A stretch of 64,000 nt of DNA from Bacteroidaceae bacterium. GTDB lineage: Bacteria > Bacteroidota > Bacteroidia > Bacteroidales > Bacteroidaceae. The notes under the pieces are model-generated. The model made no database searches and was not told the DNA's origin. It saw only the letters and a list, made by a program, of their open reading frames with translations. Below are positions 57,290-64,000 of the stretch, piece after piece; position 1 is the stretch's first letter; each line of letters starts with the position of its first letter. The DNA lies in the NCBI GenBank assembly GCA_900771425.1, contig CAAGNV010000065.1:46938-110937 (forward strand), read 5' to 3'. The position numbers were made by a program, and so were the translations under genes.

Positions 57290-59116
57290 ATGAAAGACGT
57301 CAACTTAGAACGCAGGAAGTTTACCATAGCCGGCATCGCACTCGCAATCGTCGTCGGCTACATCATACGTCTGGCTTTCCTCCAACTCGGCGACAACGAC
57401 TACCAAAGCAAAGCCATCAGCAACGCCATCCACAACAAAGTACTATTCCCATCACGCGGAGCCATTTACGACCGCAACGGCAAGTTGCTCGTTTACAACG
57501 AACCGGCATACGACGTGATGGTCATCACACGCGAACTCAAGGATGTCGATACCCTCGAACTATGCAAGGCACTCAACATGACACGCACACAGTTCGACGA
57601 ACGCATGGAGGAAATCAAGGACACAAGAAAGAACCCAGGCTACTCGTCATATTCACAGCAACTCTTCATTCCACAGATATCAGCATCTGAATACTCGGTA
57701 CTGCAAGAGAAACTGTTCCGCTTCCGTGGATTCTATCTGCGCGAACGCAACATACGCCAGTACAAATACCCATACGCAGCCCACATACTCGGCGACGTAG
57801 CCGAAGTGTCGCAGACCGACATTGACAAGGACGACTACTACAATGCCGGTGACTATATCGGCAAACAAGGCGTCGAGAAGTCCTACGAGAAGGAACTGCG
57901 CGGAGTAAAAGGCGTGGAAGTACTCCTGCGCGATGCCCGAGGCAAGATACAGGGACGATACCAGAACGGCGAACTCGACTCAATGCCACATCCAGGCAAA
58001 GACCTCACCCTCAGCATCGACATCGACCTGCAGGCACTGGGCGAGCGCCTGATGTCGGGCAAGCGAGGAAGCATCGTAGCCATCGAGCCAAGCACGGGCG
58101 AAATCCTATGTATGGTGTCGGCACCTACATACAACCCACAGCAACTCGTAGGCAAAGAGCGCGGAAAGCGCATCATGCAGATGGTGAAGAACCCAAGCCG
58201 CCCAATGCTCAACCGAGCCATATCAGGTACTTACCCACCTGGTTCAACATTCAAGCCCGGACAGGCACTCACGTTCCTCCAGGAAGGCATCGTCACATCA
58301 GGCACCCCATTCCCGTGCACTGGCGGTTTCCACTATCGAAGCCAGACGGTGAAATGCCACGGACACGCATCGCCTATATCCATGATTCCAGCCATCGCCA
58401 CTTCGTGCAACGGTTACTTCTGCTGGGGCCTGTACAACATGTTCAACAACCGGACACGCTACTCCACCACACAGGAAGCCATGACCACATGGAAAGACTA
58501 CATGGTGTCGATGGGCTTCGGCTACCGGCTGGGCATCGACCTGCCAGGCGAGGCACGAGGCATGATACCGAATGCCGACTACTACGACAAGCACCTGAAC
58601 AGGTGGAACGTGCTCACCGTCATAAGTATCTCCATCGGTCAGGGTGAGGTCACACTCACACCGCTCCAGATAGCCAACCAAGGTGCCACCATAGCCAACC
58701 GCGGACATTACATCACGCCACACATCGTCAAGGCAGTCAAGGGCGGAACCATTGCCGACAGCCTGACAGCAGTACACCACACGAAGGTCAATCCATCACA
58801 CTACGAGCAGGTAGTCAGCGGTATGCGCAGCGCAGTACTCAGCGGAACCTGTTCAAGCGCAAAGAACCCGTGGTACGAGGTATGCGGCAAGACAGGAACG
58901 GCACAGAACCGCGGTCACGACCACTCTGCCTTCATGGGCTTTGCACCAAGAAACAACCCGCAGATTGCCGTTGCAGTATATGTCGAGAACGGAGGATTCG
59001 GTGCTGCATTCGGTGTGCCCATCGGAGCACTCATCATGGAACAGTACATACGCGGCGAACTGTCGCCGGAGAGCAAGGTCAAGGCTGCCAACATTCAGGC
59101 AAGACATATTAATTAA
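57290..59116 (+). CDS. mrdA: Penicillin-binding protein 2 (elongation transpeptidase)
   Basis: Cross-links peptidoglycan during side-wall growth. The 608-aa protein has a short cytoplasmic start, a transmembrane helix (FTIAGIALAIVVGYIIRLAF, residues 10-29), a pedestal domain and a transpeptidase domain. It has the active-site SxxK in PPGSTFKPGQ (about 317), SCN (about 372) and KTG in CGKTGTAQNRG (about 533). It follows mreD with a 48-base gap and pairs with rodA. Confidence 0.96.
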   Translation: MKDVNLERRKFTIAGIALAIVVGYIIRLAFLQLGDNDYQSKAISNAIHNKVLFPSRGAIYDRNGKLLVYNEPAYDVMVITRELKDVDTLELCKALNMTRTQFDERMEEIKDTRKNPGYSSYSQQLFIPQISASEYSVLQEKLFRFRGFYLRERNIRQYKYPYAAHILGDVAEVSQTDIDKDDYYNAGDYIGKQGVEKSYEKELRGVKGVEVLLRDARGKIQGRYQNGELDSMPHPGKDLTLSIDIDLQALGERLMSGKRGSIVAIEPSTGEILCMVSAPTYNPQQLVGKERGKRIMQMVKNPSRPMLNRAISGTYPPGSTFKPGQALTFLQEGIVTSGTPFPCTGGFHYRSQTVKCHGHASPISMIPAIATSCNGYFCWGLYNMFNNRTRYSTTQEAMTTWKDYMVSMGFGYRLGIDLPGEARGMIPNADYYDKHLNRWNVLTVISISIGQGEVTLTPLQIANQGATIANRGHYITPHIVKAVKGGTIADSLTAVHHTKVNPSHYEQVVSGMRSAVLSGTCSSAKNPWYEVCGKTGTAQNRGHDHSAFMGFAPRNNPQIAVAVYVENGGFGAAFGVPIGALIMEQYIRGELSPESKVKAANIQARHIN

Positions 59117-59203
59117 TTACGAATTACGAATTACGAAATACGAATTACAATTAATTACGAAATACAAATTACGAAATACAAATTACAAATTACGAAATAC
59201 AAA
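59117..59203. repeat. AATTACGAAATACG word tract between mrdA and rodA
   Basis: Repeated words AATTACGA, AATACGA and AATACAAA over about 85 bases between two genes of one operon. No promoter was seen; the tract looks like a low-complexity spacer. Confidence 0.7.
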
Positions 59204-59262
59204 AGTGACATCATCCGCATGGATTTCGTATTTAGTATTTAGTAATTCGAAACTACAACAAC

Positions 59263-60732
59263 ATGTATCAGAACTATCAGTCAAATAAAGGAATATTCTC
59301 GTCACTCGATTGGATTACAATCGGGCTTTATGTGATACTCATCATCTGGGGATGGTTCTCGGTCTGCGGTGCATCATACGACGTGAGCAATCCCAACGTG
59401 TTTGGGTTTGAGAGCAATTCAGGCAAGCAACTTATATGGGTAGGCACGTCGCTCGTGCTTGCCGGAGCATTGCTGATGATAGAGAAACGATTCTACTACA
59501 ACGCCTCCACGTTCATCTATGTCCTGATGATGATGTTGCTCATACTCACCATATTTATTGCGCCCGACACCAAAGGCTCGCGCTCGTGGATACCGATTGG
59601 TTCCATGAAGTTGCAACCGGCAGAGTTCGCAAAGTTTGCCGTTGCACTTGCCATCGGCAAATACATGGACCGCTACGGATTCAGCGTATATAACATGCGT
59701 GAGTTCATCAAGGTCGTGGCCATGGTGCTCTTCCCTATGATGCTCATCATCTGCCAGAAAGAGACTGGTACGGCACTGGTCTATCTCTCGTTTTTCCTCG
59801 TATTCTATCGTGAAGGCATGACGGGCAACGTGCTGTTTGCAGCCTTTGCATTCGTCGTCTATTTCGTTGTCGGACTGAAATACGAGGACGACCTCATCAC
59901 CAACATGCCTGTATCAGTAGGCGAGTTCACCGTATTGCTGCTTTCCTACGTCTTTACGGTAATACTTATGTTCCGCTATCAGCGCAAGTGCCCGTACATG
60001 ATTCAGGCTGTCATCACCGGCATAGCCATCAACATCGCAGCCATATTGTTCTCGGCGTATGTCATTCCGTTTAACGTTTGCATCGTTCAGTTGATAGTCA
60101 ACATAGCGTTGATGGTCTATATCGGCGTTCAGTACATGTACGACCGTCACTTCAAGCACCTGCTCATCCTCCTTTTCGCACTTGCCTCAACACTTACATA
60201 TTTTGCCTGCGACTATGTCTTCAACAACATCCTGCAGGATCACCAGCGAGTACGCATCGAGGTATTGCTCGGCAAGAAAGACGACATTCGCGGCGCCGGC
60301 TACAACGTCAACCAGGCTAAGATAGCCATCGGCTCGGGCGGTTTCGTGGGCAAGGGATTCCTCAAGGGCACACAGACCAAGTTGCGTTATGTACCTGAAC
60401 AGGACACCGACTTCATCTTCTGCACAGTAGGCGAGGAAGAAGGATTCCTCGGTTCGGCAGGCGTACTTCTCTTCTACCTCTTCTTCATCTGGCGGTTGAT
60501 AATACTATCCGAACGACAGCCCGACACCCTCGGACGTGTGTATGGCTACAGTGTCGTCAGCATATTCATCTTCCACCTCTTCGTCAATATCGGCATGGTG
60601 CTCGGACTCACTCCTGTCATCGGCATCCCATTGCCGTTCTTCAGTTACGGAGGTTCGTCGCTCTGGGGTTTCACGCTCCTGCTATTCATATTCCTGAGAA
60701 TGGATGCCGAGAGAAACCTGAAGAACAAATAA
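59263..60732 (+). CDS. rodA: Rod-shape glycosyltransferase RodA
   Basis: SEDS-family peptidoglycan polymerase paired with PBP2. The 489-aa protein has about ten transmembrane helices with GSRSWIPIGSMKLQPAEFAK (about residues 104-123) and the C-terminal signature GMVLGLTPVIGIPLPFFSYG GSS-type block. It is longer than E. coli RodA (about 370 aa), as in other Bacteroidota, because of extra loops and helices in the middle (around residues 220-310). Last elongasome gene of the block. Confidence 0.94.
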   Translation: MYQNYQSNKGIFSSLDWITIGLYVILIIWGWFSVCGASYDVSNPNVFGFESNSGKQLIWVGTSLVLAGALLMIEKRFYYNASTFIYVLMMMLLILTIFIAPDTKGSRSWIPIGSMKLQPAEFAKFAVALAIGKYMDRYGFSVYNMREFIKVVAMVLFPMMLIICQKETGTALVYLSFFLVFYREGMTGNVLFAAFAFVVYFVVGLKYEDDLITNMPVSVGEFTVLLLSYVFTVILMFRYQRKCPYMIQAVITGIAINIAAILFSAYVIPFNVCIVQLIVNIALMVYIGVQYMYDRHFKHLLILLFALASTLTYFACDYVFNNILQDHQRVRIEVLLGKKDDIRGAGYNVNQAKIAIGSGGFVGKGFLKGTQTKLRYVPEQDTDFIFCTVGEEEGFLGSAGVLLFYLFFIWRLIILSERQPDTLGRVYGYSVVSIFIFHLFVNIGMVLGLTPVIGIPLPFFSYGGSSLWGFTLLLFIFLRMDAERNLKNK

Positions 60733-60760
60733 CAGCCCACGCTACAAACTCTGACCATTT

Positions 60761-63280
60761 ATGAAACGAACTATCCTTATCATTACCCTAATCACATCTG
60801 CACTCAGTATCTATGCCCAGCAATGGCCCGAAGCACGCCCCGAGGCAAAGCCATACACACGCTGGTGGTGGCTCGGCAGTGCCGTAACCGAAAGCGGACT
60901 GCGCTACAACCTCAGCGAATACAAGAAAGCAGGCATCGGCGGAGTCGAGATTACCCCTATCTATGGTGTGCAGGGCAACGAGAAGAACGAGATTCAGTAT
61001 CTGTCGCCTCAGTGGATGCAGATGCTGCGAACTACCGAATCCATTGCCGGCGAGTTAGGCATCGAAGTTGACATGGCAACCGGCACCGGATGGCCTTTCG
61101 GCGGACCTGAAGTACCGCTCGACGAGGCTGCGTGCAAACTCAACGACGACTTCACCGTCGGCCGTACCCGACAAAAGGTGAAGCGTGCTGCGCCAGGTGG
61201 CGAGGGGTACGTCATCGACCACTTCGACCACGATGCCGTCAGCCATTATCTCGAACGCTTCGACCGTGCTTTCGACGGCACTTCAACTCCTTACCCACAC
61301 ACTTTCTTCAACGACTCCTACGAGGTTTACAATGCCGACTGGACGCCTCGTTTCCTCGATGAATTCAAGTCACGCCGAGGCTACGACTTACTTCAGTACA
61401 AGGCCGAATTCCTCGATGAAACGGCACCAAACCACAAGTTGCTCATCAGCGACTACCGCGAGACACTGGGCGAGTTACTCCTCGACAACTTCACAACCCA
61501 ATGGACCGACTGGGCACACAGCCACGGTGCCATCACACGCAATCAGGCTCACGGCAGTCCTGCCAACCTCATCGACATCTATGCAGCCGTCGATATACCT
61601 GAATGCGAAGGGTTCGGGCTGTCCGACTTCGGCATACGTGGACTCCGTACCGACCCAGGGTTCACCAAGAAGAACGACTCAGACCTCTCGATGCTGAAAT
61701 ATGCGTCATCGGCTGCCCACATCACAGGCAAGCGGTTGGTATCGTCCGAGACCTTCACATGGCTCACCGAGCATTTCCGCACCTCGCTCTCGCAGTGCAA
61801 GCCCGACTTCGACCTGATGATGGTGGCAGGCATCAACCACGTTTACTTCCATGGTTCGACCTATTCGCCCGAAGACGATCAATGGCCCGGCTGGCGATTC
61901 TATGCCTCGGTCGATATGACACCCGCCAACAACTGGTGGGACGCCATGCCCGCATTCTCACGCTACATCGAGCGCGTACAGTCGTTCATGCAGCATGGCG
62001 ATCCCGACAACGACGTGCTCGTATATCTCCCCTACTACGACATGATTCATGATTTGCCCGGACGCCTCGTGCAGTTCGACATCCACCACATGGCCGAGCG
62101 TGCACCAAAGTTCATACAGGAAGTCACCGACATCATACACGCAGGCTACGACTGCGACTACATCAGCGACAAGTACATCAACGCCCTCGCTGCGTCTGAC
62201 CAGACGCCACAATTCATACTCATCCCCGACATCCACTACATGCCTCTCGAAACACTGCAGAGCCTTATCACCCTGAGGGACAGAGGCACATTCGTCATGT
62301 TCACAGGCAACAAGCCCGACAGCGTTCCTGGACTTGGTCGCATCAAGAAAGAGCAAAAGAAGTTCAAGAAACTTATTCGTAAGTTCTCCGACAATTTCGA
62401 CATCAAAATACTGCAAAGCATCTTCGGCATTCAGCCCGAACCGATGCGCACCGAACAAGGACTGAGCCTCATACGCCGCTCCAACCCCGACGGGTATCAT
62501 TACTTCGTAAGCAACCTGCAAGGACGCGACATCGACGAGTGGGTCACTCTCGGCCGGCAATGCATGTATGCCGAACTATACAACCCTATGACGGGCAGCA
62601 TCACCGAAGCCCCGGTCGAGTTCTACCCTCATAATTTGCGGCCACACATCCACCTAAGTCTCAAGTCGGGCGAAAGCATAATCATCAAGACCTACGAGAA
62701 AGTTCCCGAGGGCCGCCACGTTGCTGACTCCAAACATCTCGAAGCACAGAGACATACAGCCACCGACGGACACCGTACGCACACCGTCCCCCTCGACGGC
62801 TGGGCACTCACCTTCCCGAAGGCAGCACCCGAAGCCATCGCCGACACCTTCTGCCTCGACACCCTACGCTCATGGACAGAACTGGGAAGCGAGACACTCC
62901 GCGAGACAATGGCAACAGGCCGTTACGAGACCACATTCACCATCGACGCCCCAGCCCCTGAGCATGTACTCCTTTCGCTGGGCGACGTACGCGAGACAGC
63001 CCACGTCATCATCAACGGACACGATGCAGGCACCCTCTTCGCCGTGCCATACGACATCAACATCACGCCGTATGTCAAGACAGGCGCCAACACCATCGCC
63101 GTCGAGGTGGCCAACCTGCCAGCCAACCGCATCGCACGCATGGACCGCGATGCCGTCCCGTGGCGCAAGATGAAAGAAATAAACGTGGTGGACCTCAACT
63201 ACAAGAACACCACCTATGCCGACTGGACTCCAATGCCGTCAGGACTCTGCTCGCCAGTAAGACTCCATATCAGCAACTAA
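60761..63280 (+). CDS. GH106-type alpha-L-rhamnosidase, secreted
   Basis: An 839-aa exported protein: signal peptide MKRTILIITLITSALSIYAQ, then the family-106-like core (KPYTRWWWLGSAVTESGL at residues 31-48, GIGGVEITPIYGVQG, DMATGTGWPFGGP, FHGSTYSPEDDQWPGW). A C-terminal beta-sandwich (VLLSLGDVRETAHVIINGHD) follows. GH106 enzymes remove L-rhamnose from plant glycans such as RG-II or RG-I. It lies only 28 bases after rodA, with no SusC/D neighbour, so it may be co-transcribed with the elongasome genes. Family call by eye. Confidence 0.75.
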   Translation: MKRTILIITLITSALSIYAQQWPEARPEAKPYTRWWWLGSAVTESGLRYNLSEYKKAGIGGVEITPIYGVQGNEKNEIQYLSPQWMQMLRTTESIAGELGIEVDMATGTGWPFGGPEVPLDEAACKLNDDFTVGRTRQKVKRAAPGGEGYVIDHFDHDAVSHYLERFDRAFDGTSTPYPHTFFNDSYEVYNADWTPRFLDEFKSRRGYDLLQYKAEFLDETAPNHKLLISDYRETLGELLLDNFTTQWTDWAHSHGAITRNQAHGSPANLIDIYAAVDIPECEGFGLSDFGIRGLRTDPGFTKKNDSDLSMLKYASSAAHITGKRLVSSETFTWLTEHFRTSLSQCKPDFDLMMVAGINHVYFHGSTYSPEDDQWPGWRFYASVDMTPANNWWDAMPAFSRYIERVQSFMQHGDPDNDVLVYLPYYDMIHDLPGRLVQFDIHHMAERAPKFIQEVTDIIHAGYDCDYISDKYINALAASDQTPQFILIPDIHYMPLETLQSLITLRDRGTFVMFTGNKPDSVPGLGRIKKEQKKFKKLIRKFSDNFDIKILQSIFGIQPEPMRTEQGLSLIRRSNPDGYHYFVSNLQGRDIDEWVTLGRQCMYAELYNPMTGSITEAPVEFYPHNLRPHIHLSLKSGESIIIKTYEKVPEGRHVADSKHLEAQRHTATDGHRTHTVPLDGWALTFPKAAPEAIADTFCLDTLRSWTELGSETLRETMATGRYETTFTIDAPAPEHVLLSLGDVRETAHVIINGHDAGTLFAVPYDINITPYVKTGANTIAVEVANLPANRIARMDRDAVPWRKMKEINVVDLNYKNTTYADWTPMPSGLCSPVRLHISN

Positions 63281-63330
63281 ACAACTAGTTTCCTAAACAA
63301 CTAATTTCCTAAACAACCAAACAACCAAAC

Positions 63331-63390
63331 AAGGTTCTTCCTGTGTCTTTTGCATAGACAATATGCACGAAGCAGGAAGAACCTTTGTTG
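63331..63390 (+). terminator. Hairpin after the rhamnosidase gene
   Basis: Perfect 13-bp arms AAGGTTCTTCCTG (63331-63343) and CAGGAAGAACCTT (63373-63385) with a 29-base loop, followed by TGTTGT. A terminator is likely, although the loop is large and the T-run is weak. Confidence 0.6.
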
Positions 63391-63468
63391 TATATGAGGA
63401 GCAGTTGCATTAGCCTTCGCATATGGATGTGTCAGCCCTAACATATGGTTCCTACAGGTATGTTGCAG

Positions 63469-63552
63469 CATGAAATGGTCGTTTCATGTCATGATACCAT
63501 CATTTCATGCCATGAAACGATGATTTCATGCCATGATACCACCAATTATCAT
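63469..63552. repeat. Four-unit array, CATGA words, exact 21-bp period
   Basis: Units at 63469, 63490, 63511 and 63532 each begin CATGA; units 1-3 end TTTCATG. Unit 1 is a perfect CATGAAA...TTTCATG palindrome. The period is 21 bp throughout. Confidence 0.85.
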
Positions 63553-63581
63553 CAATTCACATACTGACATATCTTCGCCCA

Positions 63582-63669
63582 CGAAGAAGTGTACCTTCAG
63601 CACCGAAGAAGTGCATCTTCAGCAGCGAAGGAGTGTATCTTCAGCACCGAAGGAGTGTACGTTCGGCGG
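63582..63669. repeat. Four-unit array, CGAAG words, exact 22-bp period
   Basis: Units at 63582, 63604, 63626 and 63648, each reading CGAAGNAGTGYAYCTTCAGC-like with GAAG and CTTC inverted ends; the last unit drifts. All intervals are 22 bp. Confidence 0.85.
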
Positions 63670-63927
63670 CCGTACACCTATTATTAAAATAAAACAAGTT
63701 TCGCTGGTTAAAAGTAAAAGTAAAAGTTCTTGCTCCGATGCTCTGCGCAAGCGGCAAGCCGAGCGAAAATTAAAATTTAGGCAATTGATATATAGATAAG
63801 ACAAGAACAAATCTTGTTTTCCAAGGTTTTACTATGTTTTCTTTGGTTTTTCTAAATGGCCGTAGGCAAGAATAATCATAAGTGGGAAATTAAAAATTCA
63901 CAAATTCACAAATTCAAGTTTCGCTGG

Positions 63928-64000
63928 GTTATTAAAGCGGCCTGTAGGGCCAGAGGACACCCAGCCCAATGGCAAGCGTAGCGACGCCTTGGGATGCAGA
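63928..64000. repeat. REP-like intergenic repeat unit, copy 2 (cut by edge)
   Basis: Same start as the copy at 38955 (GTTATTAAAGCGGCCTGTAG) and the same CCCAATGGCAAGCGTAGCG and CGCCTTGGGATGCAGA blocks, with a different short linker. It runs into the window edge. Confidence 0.8.

Larger units (their letters stand above)
63281..64000. other. Repeat-rich intergenic region at the right edge
   Basis: No convincing gene to the window end. It holds words like CTAGTTTCCTAAACAAC (63284-63330), a terminator-like hairpin (63331-63390), two phased unit arrays (63469-63552 and 63582-63669) and the second REP-like copy (63928-64000). Confidence 0.7.

Noticed and set aside
63533..63799. 88-codon frame over the CGAAG array
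   Set aside because: The peptide simply repeats the array (CTFS/EEVHLQ-like words); no family, no start context.

Overview
The window reads as chromosomal DNA of a Bacteroidota bacterium of the order Bacteroidales, most likely Prevotella-like (genus not provable from this alone). The evidence is the gene order rpsL-rpsG-fusA-rpsJ through rplQ without a tuf gene in between, the rimP-nusA-infB-suf block, the purH-mreBCD-mrdA-rodA block, FISUMP-type and fasciclin lipoproteins, and repeated promoter-like boxes of the Bacteroidota type (TAnnTTTG at -7, sometimes TTTG at -33). No rRNA, tRNA, CRISPR array, prophage or transposase gene was seen.

Layout. 1-925: start of a fasciclin-domain lipoprotein gene cut by the window edge. 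2148-20453: one long minus-strand ribosomal cluster, str then S10 then spc then alpha, with secY, map, infA, rpmJ and rpoA, followed by a terminator-like hairpin. 21784-27931: a plus-strand RND efflux operon (outer-membrane factor, periplasmic adaptor lipoprotein, inner-membrane pump) ending in a small PII-like gene. 28204-38753: minus-strand genes for an exported endonuclease/exonuclease/phosphatase-fold protein, a sugar nucleotidyltransferase, sufD-sufC-sufB (no sufS beside them) and infB-nusA-rimP. 39882-46021: a membrane-anchored FISUMP protein, a small Met/Gln-rich periplasmic protein, and a large TPR lipid-side/periplasmic protein paired with an outer-membrane beta-barrel. 46797-51489: purL and a ComEA-like helix-hairpin-helix protein. 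51631-53764: an ECF sigma factor with a membrane partner, and a TonB C-terminal-domain protein, all minus. 53939-63280: purH (cyclohydrolase domain only), mreB, mreC, mreD, mrdA, rodA and a GH106-type alpha-L-rhamnosidase.

The most striking thing is not a gene. Four intergenic elements (1597-1878, 21016-21298, 46188-46470, 52991-53273) have the same length (282-283 bp) and the same internal ruler. An AT-rich palindromic box lies at each end, a TGATAATCA box lies 92-93 bases in, and five 14-bp units follow at exactly 22-bp intervals starting 125 bases in. The filler between these marks is largely different in sequence. A fifth locus (39531-39632) keeps only the five-unit core. In all five cores every one of the 20 intervals is exactly 22 bp, although individual units are inverted between copies. 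Three other intergenic arrays with unrelated words (28069-28155, 63469-63552, 63582-63669) also consist of four units spaced about 21-22 bp. This looks like an undescribed class of helically phased intergenic element; its function is unknown.

Other points: several r-protein genes carry perfect Shine-Dalgarno sequences in a phylum that seldom uses them; -7 boxes rule out the longest reading-frame starts of purL, rimP, the nucleotidyltransferase and the TPR gene; and many operon spacers are filled with short degenerate tandem words.
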